Source of the DNA: Acidimicrobiales bacterium
Lineage (GTDB): Bacteria > Actinomycetota > Acidimicrobiia > Acidimicrobiales > JABEUL01
Direction: 5' to 3'
DNA length: 8,095 nt
Assembly (NCBI GenBank): GCA_027451605.1
Contig: DAIDJA010000071.1
Span: 1 to 8,095 of the forward strand
The translations under genes were made by a program, and so were the position numbers. Positions 1-5,908 of this stretch are shown here, in pieces; within the stretch, counting starts at the first letter, position 1; every line of letters begins with the position of its first letter. A model generated the notes under the pieces. It did not search any database. It worked only from the letters and a program-made list of their open reading frames with translations, and was not told where the DNA came from.

Positions 1-275
1 TAAAACGACTACAAATTTATGAGTCCGACGTGTTAAGGTTCGCTACTGACTTCAATGTTCCTTTCGACAATAACCAAGCAGAGCGTGATTTAAGAATAGT
101 TAAACTTAAACAAAAAGTAAGTGGCGGATTTAGATCAGAAAAAGGAGCTACGGCATTCTTAGCTCTACGCGGCTACATATCAACGGCCAAGAAAAACCAC
201 CAAAATATAATGGAAATATTAAAACGACTCTATTCTAATGATGCATGGTTGCCTGAGCTAGGATTAGAGACCTGA
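1..275 (+). CDS. IS66-family transposase, C-terminal part (5' end cut by window edge)
   Basis: This is the C-terminal part of a DDE transposase that would catalyse cut-and-paste movement of an IS66-type element. The open frame has no stop back to the left edge (first full codon at 3), so the GTG at 30 is internal and the true start lies outside. The visible 90 residues carry the family's hallmark block: VPFDNNQAERDLR, then KLKQKVSGGFRS, a GA..F motif and RGYISTAKK. The Glu in NNQAERDLR is the family's expected catalytic glutamate. The protein ends normally at TGA with ELGLET, so nothing in the window says it is broken. No typical IS66 right terminal inverted repeat (ending in a GCTTAC-like sequence) is visible before the tRNA, so the element boundary is not resolved. 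Transcription runs toward the tRNA and converges on it. Confidence 0.9.
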   Translation, partial: KRLQIYESDVLRFATDFNVPFDNNQAERDLRIVKLKQKVSGGFRSEKGATAFLALRGYISTAKKNHQNIMEILKRLYSNDAWLPELGLET

Positions 276-326
276 ATAGTTACCCTTTCTTTTTGAAATT
301 ACTCAACTAATTTAGTGTTACAAAAG

Positions 327-364
327 CACTGAAACGTGAAGATCCGGATTTCCCACTGAAACGT
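327..364. repeat. 11-bp direct repeat pair flanking a palindrome
   Basis: CACTGAAACGT occurs at 327-337 and again at 354-364 in the same orientation, 27 bp apart start to start. Between them is the perfect 8-bp palindrome ATCCGGAT (342-349), which extends imperfectly to GAAGATCCGGATTTC (338-352). The second copy ends 3 bp from the tRNA-Thr 3' end. Paired repeats of this sort are found as transposase-binding sites near insertion-sequence ends (IS21-type elements, for example). Here they could be the end of an element inserted next to the tRNA gene. The repeat itself is seen directly; the mobile-element interpretation is inference. Confidence 0.55.
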
Positions 365-366
365 TG

Positions 367-439
367 AGCCCGAGAGGAGATTCGAACTCCTGACCTGCGC
401 ATTACGAATGCGATGCTCTACCGACTGAGCTACCCGGGC
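367..439 (-). tRNA. tRNA-Thr (anticodon CGT)
   Basis: A full cloverleaf folds on the minus strand. The acceptor GCCCGGG (439-433) pairs with CTCGGGC (374-368), with one G-T pair at 6:67. The D arm is GCTC/GAGC with loop AGTCGGTA. The anticodon arm is TCGCA / TTCGTAA / TGCGC, giving anticodon CGT, which reads the threonine codon ACG. The T arm is AGGAG/CTCCT with loop TTCGAAT. The variable loop is the short AGGTC. Two details are notable: the 27:43 pair at the top of the anticodon stem is a T-C mismatch, and the discriminator base is T, followed by CAA, so CCA is not encoded and must be added post-transcriptionally. CGT-anticodon isoacceptors are normally accessory to a TGT-anticodon tRNA. Confidence 0.96.
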
Positions 440-454
440 AATTTTGCAACTTAT

Positions 455-463
455 ATTTTACCA
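455..463 (-). promoter_or_regulatory. candidate extended -10 promoter of the tRNA gene
   Basis: On the minus strand TGG-TAAAAT sits 15 bp upstream of the mature tRNA 5' end. It matches the extended -10 pattern TGnTATAAT with one mismatch in the hexamer. No good -35 hexamer is visible at 16-18 bp, which is tolerated by extended -10 promoters. The position would give a leader of roughly ten bases. This is a weak call made by eye. Confidence 0.35.
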
Positions 464-498
464 TTTGACAAGTTTTAGAAGTTACCCACCACCTTTTG

Positions 499-1371
499 TC
501 ACTTTATTTTTGAGTAAAAAATTGCGCCGTTTCTATTTGCAGATGCTAGTTTAGCCGTGGAGGTTGGAGCGCACATCATATAAAGGGTATCAAAATTATC
601 CCCTCCAATCGCCGTTGCAAAACAATTCATTGGCGCTACAACTTTATTGAGCACTTCGCCTCCTTCTGCTATTAACAAAACTTCATTTGAAATTGCATTT
701 GCCACCCATATGTTGTCGTCTTGATCAATACATATTCCATCCGGAACGCACATTAAAGCACTTAAATCTGCAAAGATGCGTCGATTGGTTAAAGAACCGT
801 CATTACCGATATCAAATGCAGTTAACCTAAAACCCAGCGACTCCGCAACGACAAGAGTTTCATTGTTTTTCGTTACCACCATTCCGTTGGGAAAGGACAT
901 GTCACTTGCGACAACTCGTGATCCGCCGTCAACATTTATCAAAACTAGGTTAGTCTTAGGGGGACCGGGTGGTGTAACCACTCCATCAAGACCTTTTTCC
1001 TCCAAAAATGTGTCCAGATCAAAGCCAAAACTTCCGACATAAATAAAGTTCTGCGGCGTAACGATAAGATCATTTGCCCAATATCCGCAATAATCAGAAA
1101 TATCGGCAAGCTTTTCAAGTCCCAAACCCCTGTCAATTAATACCGATCTGTCAACCATAGAAGTTACAACATAACTTCCGTCAGACAACCATCCCATACC
1201 GGAAGGTTGGGTAGGGACATCATATACCGTTCTAACGGAGCCCGTAGAATTAACGGTAAATACGCGATGATCGAAAAAATCTGACACCCACAGTTCCCCA
1301 TTATGCCACCTCGGACCTTCCGTAAAGTAAAATCCATCGGCTAATTTTTCAGCTTTAAATAATTCTTCCAT
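499..1371 (-). CDS. SMP-30/gluconolactonase-like calcium-dependent lactonase
   Basis: This 290-residue protein belongs to the SMP-30/gluconolactonase/LRE family, six-bladed beta-propellers that bind one divalent metal and usually hydrolyse sugar lactones. The length matches the family. The four expected metal or substrate ligands are in place: Glu18 in FTEGP, Asn100 in WANDL, Asn162 in FPNGM and Asp211 in VPDGICID. There is no signal peptide or membrane segment, so it is probably cytoplasmic. The ATG at 1371 is the natural N-terminus because the family's EGPRW strand starts right after it. No Shine-Dalgarno sequence lies close to this start; the nearest GGAG is about 25 bases away. It follows holB by 44 bp on the same strand and may be read through from that operon. 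The substrate cannot be told; many relatives are annotated as gluconolactonase without proof. Confidence 0.88.
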   Translation of the reverse strand: MEELFKAEKLADGFYFTEGPRWHNGELWVSDFFDHRVFTVNSTGSVRTVYDVPTQPSGMGWLSDGSYVVTSMVDRSVLIDRGLGLEKLADISDYCGYWANDLIVTPQNFIYVGSFGFDLDTFLEEKGLDGVVTPPGPPKTNLVLINVDGGSRVVASDMSFPNGMVVTKNNETLVVAESLGFRLTAFDIGNDGSLTNRRIFADLSALMCVPDGICIDQDDNIWVANAISNEVLLIAEGGEVLNKVVAPMNCFATAIGGDNFDTLYMMCAPTSTAKLASANRNGAIFYSKIK

Positions 1372-1415
1372 TACTTAAGATTACTTTATTTTAACTCCAA
1401 AGTCCAAATCTTATT

Positions 1416-2363
1416 TCAGGAAAAAATTTCACTAAGATCAATAAACAGCGCGGTAATCTGCAAATTGTCATTCGGGTTTCTGTCAAGATTTTTAAGATAG
1501 ATATTTATTCGGTCGACCGCTTTAAACCTTCCGCCAAAATCAACTGATTCTTTTGAATCCGAAAGTATCCCATCATAGACTGGTGACATAATTACCTTTT
1601 GCAGTCCCGACAGAATTGCCCTTTGCGATAAATTTCTGGCCTTTCTAACTTGTCTTTTCTGCTGCTCTTCAAACAGTCGGAGCAGAGTCATGTTTCCCTT
1701 CCCCTGCATTTCAACTGAACCTTTAAACTCTTCTATCTCTAAACGCTGAGATTCTTTTAGGGCAGCAATATTAGATTCAATATTTGAAAAATATTCATTT
1801 ACCGCATTTGTTATTCCAATCGACGTACCGTTCAAATTCTTAAGAATCGAGGAGCTGCTGGTATCAATTTGGTTTACCTGTGTCGGCTTCTGTTTAATTT
1901 TTACTTGAAGACATCGGCTTTTAAGGGTTTCCAACTTAGGCTCTAAATGTGTTGTAAGAAGAATCATAACCGTTGTTTCCGGCGGTTCTTCAACTGTTTT
2001 GAGCAAGATAGGCGCGGCGTCTGTCAACAAATGAACTTCGGTGACAATTAAAATCTGAAATTTTCCGGACTTCGGAGTACGCTTAGACAGCGCTACAATC
2101 TTTCTGGCATCGTCGGCAGACAGATATGCTCCCGATCTTTCAAAAACCATCACATCTGGATTTTGCATTTCAAGAACTTGCAAACAGACCGGACATTTAA
2201 GGCATCCGCCGTCATGGCACTTTAAGGAAGCTCCAAACAACAGTGCCTGTTTGAGAGTCTCCTCATCGTCTCCGATTAGCATATACGCATTTAAAGGATT
2301 CTGCAGGGTCGCCTGAAGTATGGGATTTAAGGACTGCTTTTTTTCGCCGGTAATCACAGTCAC
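1416..2363 (-). CDS. holB: DNA polymerase III subunit delta' (clamp loader)
   Basis: The delta' subunit is part of the clamp-loader complex that places the beta sliding clamp on DNA. From the GTG start at 2363 the protein has 315 residues, normal for the family. Features in order: a degenerate P-loop region (LIGDDEETLKQAL, no GKT), as expected for the non-hydrolysing delta'; a zinc knuckle with Cys49, Cys54, Cys57 and Cys60; the conserved APILLKTVEEPP helix (about 117-128); and the SRC motif at 149-151 that supplies the arginine finger. A basic helical region (EEQQKRQVRKARN) and a C-terminal helical domain follow. I chose GTG 2363 because it overlaps the ispF stop as GTGA. A frame extended to 2393 would lie inside ispF and adds residues unlike the family. 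No Shine-Dalgarno precedes the GTG, so reinitiation after ispF is likely. The first Cys spacing (CX4C) is shorter than the CX8C of Escherichia coli. Confidence 0.9.
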   Translation of the reverse strand: MTVITGEKKQSLNPILQATLQNPLNAYMLIGDDEETLKQALLFGASLKCHDGGCLKCPVCLQVLEMQNPDVMVFERSGAYLSADDARKIVALSKRTPKSGKFQILIVTEVHLLTDAAPILLKTVEEPPETTVMILLTTHLEPKLETLKSRCLQVKIKQKPTQVNQIDTSSSSILKNLNGTSIGITNAVNEYFSNIESNIAALKESQRLEIEEFKGSVEMQGKGNMTLLRLFEEQQKRQVRKARNLSQRAILSGLQKVIMSPVYDGILSDSKESVDFGGRFKAVDRINIYLKNLDRNPNDNLQITALFIDLSEIFS

Positions 2364-2842
2364 GGCTTTAGTAAATTGGCAAGAGCGAAACAAGCAATAG
2401 CTTCTTTGTTTCCCAACGATCCAACTCTTTCAGGACTAGTTGCTTTTATATTAACATCGGCTTTGACAATTTCAGATAAGTTATTTTTCATTTCCGACTT
2501 CCTATCTTTCAACTTGGGCTCTTGTGCAACCACGGTAACGTCGATATTTTCAATCTTAAAGTTATTAACGTTAACTTCATCAACTACCCGTTTTAATAAA
2601 ATCGATGAATCAATCCCCTTGAAATCATTTGAATCTTCGGCGAACCACTCACCAATATCACCCATGCAACTGGCTCCCAAGATTGCGTCAATGATCGCAT
2701 GAATTACAACGTCCCCATCCGAATTTGCAATAACCGGTGCAAAGTCTTCAAAAACGATGCCTCCCAGTACTAAGGCCCGATCTCCATTGGCCTCATAGTC
2801 TATTTTGTGTATATCGTAACCAAATCCTACCCTGTTGGACAT
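2360..2842 (-). CDS. ispF: 2-C-methyl-D-erythritol 2,4-cyclodiphosphate synthase
   Basis: IspF cyclises CDP-methylerythritol 2-phosphate to methylerythritol cyclodiphosphate with release of CMP, in the MEP route to isoprenoid precursors. It works as a cytosolic homotrimer. The 160 residues match the family length. The metal ligands are Asp10 and His12 (GYDIH) and His48 (SDGDVVIHAIIDAILGA), and the GDIGEWF loop (61-67) follows. The C-terminal signature reads KATSPERVGSLGNKEAIA (133-150). It departs from the usual KATTTE.LGFTGRGEGIA: Phe139 and Arg142 of the E. coli enzyme align with Ser142 and Asn145 here. The ATG overlaps the ispD stop by one base (TAATG), and its TGA overlaps the holB GTG. 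It is therefore the middle cistron of a translationally coupled set. Confidence 0.96.
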   Translation of the reverse strand: MSNRVGFGYDIHKIDYEANGDRALVLGGIVFEDFAPVIANSDGDVVIHAIIDAILGASCMGDIGEWFAEDSNDFKGIDSSILLKRVVDEVNVNNFKIENIDVTVVAQEPKLKDRKSEMKNNLSEIVKADVNIKATSPERVGSLGNKEAIACFALANLLKP

Positions 2843-3498
2843 TACTTGAGCCTATCCATTAACGTCTGAGCTACTTTCAAATCGACTGGTTTGGTTATTT
2901 TAATGTTTTCTGATTCTCCCGGTACGACGTCTACCGTATAGCCCAATAGTTCCACCAAAGTTGAGTCATCTGTGGCATTGCCGAATGATTCGTGAGCGGA
3001 AGCAAGTAGTTTTTTGTCAAATCCTTGCGGTGTTTGCGCCAGTCCCAAAGCAGACCGATCCAGAGTCATGTCAACCCGACCTTTTGATATGCGCTTGACG
3101 GTATCGTTTATATCGATAACGGGAACCACGGCTTTGGCACCGTTATTCAATTTAGCCAAAACCCTTTCATATAAAGCTTTGGTGGCCAATGGTCTGGCTG
3201 CATCATGAACCAGGACCTCTCGAACGGCCGAATCCACCTCTTTTAGTCCATTTCGAACAGACTCTGAGCGACTAAAGCCTCCTATGACTACTTTATGAGC
3301 ACCAAGTTCTTTAAGTACCGTCGAAAACTGTTCAAAATACTCTTGTGGCAATACCACAATAACTTGATCTACTACCGTTAAGGCGACTTCAACGGAATAG
3401 GTAATGACCATTTTTGATCCGAGAATTTGGAACTGTTTTGGATAAGATCCGAATCTCTCGCCTACGCCCCCCGCAACAATTATTGCTGCCGTATTCAA
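2842..3498 (-). CDS. ispD: 2-C-methyl-D-erythritol 4-phosphate cytidylyltransferase
   Basis: IspD transfers CMP from CTP to methylerythritol 4-phosphate, forming CDP-methylerythritol in the MEP pathway. The 218-residue length is typical. The nucleotide loop AGGVGERFGSYPKQF holds the catalytic Arg15 and Lys21; their spacing is one residue shorter than in E. coli. GGFSRSESVRNGL (73-85) and HDAARP (98-103, with the metal-binding Asp99 and Arg102) follow. Then come VPVIDINDTVK, the QTPQGF motif (155-160), TDD (176-178) and the C-terminal ENIKITKPVDL (197-207). The start is a TTG at 3498, since the AAIIVAGG strand must be near the N-terminus and no ATG or GTG lies suitably upstream. A GAGAG purine tract a few bases upstream serves as the ribosome site. 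It lies 18 bp after carD and overlaps ispF by one base. Confidence 0.96.
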   Translation of the reverse strand: MNTAAIIVAGGVGERFGSYPKQFQILGSKMVITYSVEVALTVVDQVIVVLPQEYFEQFSTVLKELGAHKVVIGGFSRSESVRNGLKEVDSAVREVLVHDAARPLATKALYERVLAKLNNGAKAVVPVIDINDTVKRISKGRVDMTLDRSALGLAQTPQGFDKKLLASAHESFGNATDDSTLVELLGYTVDVVPGESENIKITKPVDLKVAQTLMDRLK

Positions 3499-3516
3499 AA
3501 TGCTCTCACACTCGCT

Positions 3517-3993
3517 TTAGGGTAGTGCTTGAGTTAAACGCTCTTCGGCCTGCTCTTCGTTAACATTTAAGGCAAATGTTAACTCCGAAACAAGGATTTG
3601 TCTTGCCTGTGAGAGCATCTTTTTTTCACCAGCTGATAGACCCTTGTCTTTATCACGAATTGAAAGGTTCCTTACGACCTCAGCAACCTGGTAAATATCG
3701 CCGCTTCGAAGCTTCTCAGAATGGTTTTTATAACGTCTTGACCAATTTGTCGGCATCCTGGCATCTTTTTTTGAAAGGACGGCAAAAACTTCTTCAACTT
3801 CTTCATCATTAATAATTTCCCGAATTCCTATTGCATCGATATTGTCAATCGGAACCTTAAGGATAAGATCTCCATATGCCAATTTCAAAACTAAGTAGTC
3901 TTTAAGCTTTCCGTCAACTGTAACTTTTTCTTTACCTTTGACAATAGCAGCACCGTGATGCGGGTACACGACTTTGTCGCCCGATTTAAACAT
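3517..3993 (-). CDS. carD: CarD/CdnL-type RNA polymerase-binding transcription regulator
   Basis: CarD binds the RNA polymerase beta subunit and stabilises the open promoter complex, acting globally (on rRNA promoters, for example) rather than at one operator. The 158-residue length is close to the mycobacterial protein. Residues 1 to about 60 are the RNA-polymerase-interacting Tudor-like domain (FKSGDKVVYPHHGAAIV). The helical C-terminal domain contains the NWSRRYK motif with Trp84, which wedges into the upstream edge of the transcription bubble. SGD..QVAEVVRNL, LSAGEKKML and ARQILVSEL follow. The close match to these actinobacterial motifs, rather than to the Myxococcus CarD fusion with an HMG-like tail, identifies it as a stand-alone CarD/CdnL. 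The start is an ATG with an excellent Shine-Dalgarno. It is the first gene of the carD-ispD-ispF-holB unit. Confidence 0.95.
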   Translation of the reverse strand: MFKSGDKVVYPHHGAAIVKGKEKVTVDGKLKDYLVLKLAYGDLILKVPIDNIDAIGIREIINDEEVEEVFAVLSKKDARMPTNWSRRYKNHSEKLRSGDIYQVAEVVRNLSIRDKDKGLSAGEKKMLSQARQILVSELTFALNVNEEQAEERLTQALP

Positions 3994-4000
3994 GATTTAT

Positions 4001-4007
4001 CACCTCT
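4001..4007 (-). promoter_or_regulatory. Shine-Dalgarno site of carD
   Basis: AGAGGTG on the minus strand lies 7 bases before the carD ATG. It is the strongest ribosome site in the window. It contrasts with the weak or absent sites of the downstream coupled genes, which fits carD as the well-translated head of the operon. Confidence 0.75.
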
Positions 4008-4043
4008 TGAGAATGAACCGCGATTGGTTTTTCATCAATAGCA

Positions 4044-4070
4044 TCTATACATTTTACACCACAATTTCAA
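4044..4070 (-). promoter_or_regulatory. candidate promoter for carD-ispD-ispF-holB
   Basis: Minus-strand TTGAAA (4070-4065) and TATAGA (4049-4044) resemble sigma-70 -35 and -10 hexamers (four matches or more each). The 15-bp spacer is shorter than ideal. A transcript would start near 4037, giving a leader of about 45 bases to the carD ATG. The surrounding 259-bp gap (3994-4252) is AT-rich and holds no supportable gene. It also contains a perfect TTGACA (minus strand, 4233-4228) without a well-placed -10. The promoter call is by eye and could be one of several alternatives. Confidence 0.35.
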
Positions 4071-4252
4071 AGTTCCTGCTCACTTTGAGGACTCAAGTAA
4101 AAATTTAGTAATACGATAAATTAAGTTTGCTTTAACCAAATTCAACTACAGCGGCAAAATTAATCCTTTTGACGAAAGGGCTTACTGAAATCAATTGTAT
4201 AAAATCCTGATATTTTTTCTTAAAGATTGTCAATTTTATTCGAATCACCAAT

Positions 4253-5758
4253 CTACAGTCCCATAAACGCCTTATTTAAATCTGTAATGCGGTCAACTTT
4301 AATCATACCTATCTGATTTTTATATAATTTAAAATCATTTTCCGAGAAATTTCCCAGAACCGTTTCAAAGTGTAATTTATGAAGCTCATTAAGGCGTTTT
4401 TTTGCCATTGTAATTGGCTTTATATTGCCGTTGAGGGAGACCTCACCCAAAAATGCGGTGCCTCTCGGAATTGGTTTATTCAAAAATGACGATAGCAAGG
4501 CAGTACAAATTGACAGATCGGCCACCTTGTCTGCCATTTTATTATTTTTTGATACCGACAAAAAAATATCTCGATCCGAGAATTTAATATTGCAATATTT
4601 CTCCAAAGTTGCTACCAATATAAGCAGGCGACCCGAATCAATTCCCTCAGCTACTCTTCTGGGATTTTGACCGGAAAATTTGGAAACTAAAGTTTGAATT
4701 TCGGAAATGTGTACCTGCTGCATTTCAACGGTTGGGACGAAGCAAGTTCCGACCATTTGAGAGTACAGATCACTTTCGACAAAATAACGATTTAGATCCT
4801 TTGCTAAATTTAGACCTTTTGAAGTCATCTCCAAAACGGCTATTTCATCACAGCTTCCGAAGCGATTCTTTATTACAACTAAAGTTCGGAGCATACTGGC
4901 CCGATCGCCGTTAAACATCACGACCGAGTCAACCATGTGCTCTAAGACTTTTGGACCGGCTAAATAACCGTCTTTGGTTACCTGACCGACTATTAATACA
5001 GTTAGACCGGTAAGCCTCGCGAGATTTATTATTTCAAACGTTACGGCGCGGACCTGAGGAGGAGAACCCGGAAACGAACTTATCTGACAATGGCCTACGG
5101 TCTGTATGGAATCTACGATCACTACGTCAGGAGATAGGTCTTGAACTTCGGTTATTATTTTTTCGATATCGGTCTCGGGGGTAATCCATAAGTTCTCAGA
5201 GACTACCCCCAAACGACATGCCCGAGACTTCACCTGCATTATCGACTCTTCTGCAGATACCATGAGCACCTTTAAACCGGCATGAGCCATGCCTCCTGCC
5301 AGCTGAAGCGTAAATGTGGATTTCCCACTCCCCGGCTCACCTCCTAAAAGGTTCACGGATCCCGGCATTAAACCGCCTCCCATTAACTCATCGTAAGCGC
5401 TAAAGCCGGTTTTAATACGCGTGGACGAATCCTCCATTGATATATGGCTGAGCTTTTGGGCCCGATAACCCGGAGAATTTATGGTTGAAACGCCGGAATT
5501 GTGAGTCAGGTCGACTTCTATAATTGAATTCCAGTCTTTACAGATATTGCACTGTCCAATCCATTTATTGGTGACCTGACCACAATTGGAACATTCGTAT
5601 CGTTTCTTTGCTACAGTTTTCCCGATTAGTGGTCTGTCTGTCTGAATAAATCCTTCGAAATTCGCCAATTCAATACTCTTATTTGAAAGCGCGACAACCG
5701 GATCAACTGATGTAGTTTGTCCGCAATCGACCGCCTTTGAATTGTTGTTTGTCAGCAT
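4253..5758 (-). CDS. radA: DNA repair protein RadA (Sms), with N-terminal extension
   Basis: RadA is a RecA-related ATPase and DnaB-like branch-migration helicase that helps process recombination intermediates. Domains in the 501 residues: an unusual N-terminal extension (1 to about 50); a C4 zinc finger (Cys56, Cys59, Cys70, Cys73; KWIGQC context); the ATPase core with Walker A GEPGSGKST (140-148, Lys146) and Walker B VVIVDSIQT (212-220); the RadA-specific KNRFG motif (297-301); and a Lon-protease-like C-terminal domain with PRRVAEGIDSGRL (367-379) and FLGEVSLNGNIKPI (437-450). In most RadA proteins the zinc finger begins within ten residues of the start. Here the equivalent AKK site is preceded by GTA, not a start codon, while the ATG at 5758 has a good Shine-Dalgarno. 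The extension therefore appears genuine. It ends with TAG; no clear terminator follows. Confidence 0.96.
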   Translation of the reverse strand: MLTNNNSKAVDCGQTTSVDPVVALSNKSIELANFEGFIQTDRPLIGKTVAKKRYECSNCGQVTNKWIGQCNICKDWNSIIEVDLTHNSGVSTINSPGYRAQKLSHISMEDSSTRIKTGFSAYDELMGGGLMPGSVNLLGGEPGSGKSTFTLQLAGGMAHAGLKVLMVSAEESIMQVKSRACRLGVVSENLWITPETDIEKIITEVQDLSPDVVIVDSIQTVGHCQISSFPGSPPQVRAVTFEIINLARLTGLTVLIVGQVTKDGYLAGPKVLEHMVDSVVMFNGDRASMLRTLVVIKNRFGSCDEIAVLEMTSKGLNLAKDLNRYFVESDLYSQMVGTCFVPTVEMQQVHISEIQTLVSKFSGQNPRRVAEGIDSGRLLILVATLEKYCNIKFSDRDIFLSVSKNNKMADKVADLSICTALLSSFLNKPIPRGTAFLGEVSLNGNIKPITMAKKRLNELHKLHFETVLGNFSENDFKLYKNQIGMIKVDRITDLNKAFMGL

Positions 5759-5763
5759 TGCTT

Positions 5764-5770
5764 ACCTTCT
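5764..5770 (-). promoter_or_regulatory. Shine-Dalgarno site that sets the radA start
   Basis: AGAAGGT on the minus strand lies five bases before the ATG at 5758. It supports translation from that ATG rather than from a codon nearer the zinc finger, where no ATG, GTG or TTG with a ribosome site replaces it in the expected place. Confidence 0.7.
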
Positions 5771-5823
5771 GCCAACACAACAATCAGAATTGGATTTCCG
5801 CCAAACTGTTCATCGTATAAGGC

Positions 5824-5835
5824 GTTCCTTGGAAC
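5824..5835. repeat. short inverted repeat GTTCC-TT-GGAAC
   Basis: Perfect 5-bp arms around a 2-base centre, directly abutting the terminator hairpin (5836-5879) and lying 66 bp upstream of radA. It could be an operator for radA, part of the extended terminator structure, or chance. No -35 or -10 pair for radA can be placed confidently around it. Confidence 0.3.
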
Positions 5836-5879
5836 AAAACTACCATTGGGATATTTAACCATATCCCAATGGTAGTTTT
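5836..5879 (-). terminator. intrinsic terminator hairpin after the surface-protein gene
   Basis: Two perfect 19-bp arms (5836-5854, AAAACTACCATTGGGATAT, and its complement at 5861-5879) enclose a 6-base loop. On the minus strand the stem ends in GTTTTGTT, a short U-rich tail. The hairpin begins 29 bp after the surface-protein stop codon and lies before radA, the right place to end that transcript and insulate radA. Its A-tract and T-tract on opposite sides would let it act in both directions. A stem this long and perfect is unlikely by chance. Confidence 0.85.
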
Positions 5880-5908
5880 CAACTGTTACAAAACCGGGAA
5901 AATTATTG

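Noticed and set aside
278..487. AGTTACCC occurs at 278-285 and 480-487; 8-bp copies could be an IS66-style target duplication.
   Set aside because: They flank the tRNA, not the transposase, so they cannot bracket the element; an 8-bp match over this distance is easily chance.
465..501. TGACAA…TTGTCA inverted repeat spanning the end of the SMP-30 gene as a terminator.
   Set aside because: The arms are 6 bp with about 25 bases between them and there is no G-C-rich stem or T-run.
776..1042. Plus-strand open frame inside the SMP-30 gene, and similar antisense frames inside ispF, ispD, carD, radA and the surface protein.
   Set aside because: They have no recognisable motifs and lie opposite genes with full family signatures; they are shadows.
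2364..2393. An extended holB reading frame starting at 2393.
   Set aside because: It would lie wholly inside the end of ispF, adds ten residues unlike delta' proteins, and the GTG at 2363 overlapping the ispF stop is a much better start.
4165..4179. CCTTT-TGACG-AAAGG inverted repeat downstream of radA as a terminator.
   Set aside because: The stem is only 5 bp, largely A-T, and the following minus-strand sequence has no solid T-run.
4228..4233. A perfect TTGACA on the minus strand after radA as the -35 of carD.
   Set aside because: At 17 bp spacing the -10 would be TCAGGA; the nearest TATACA is 26 bp away, too far.
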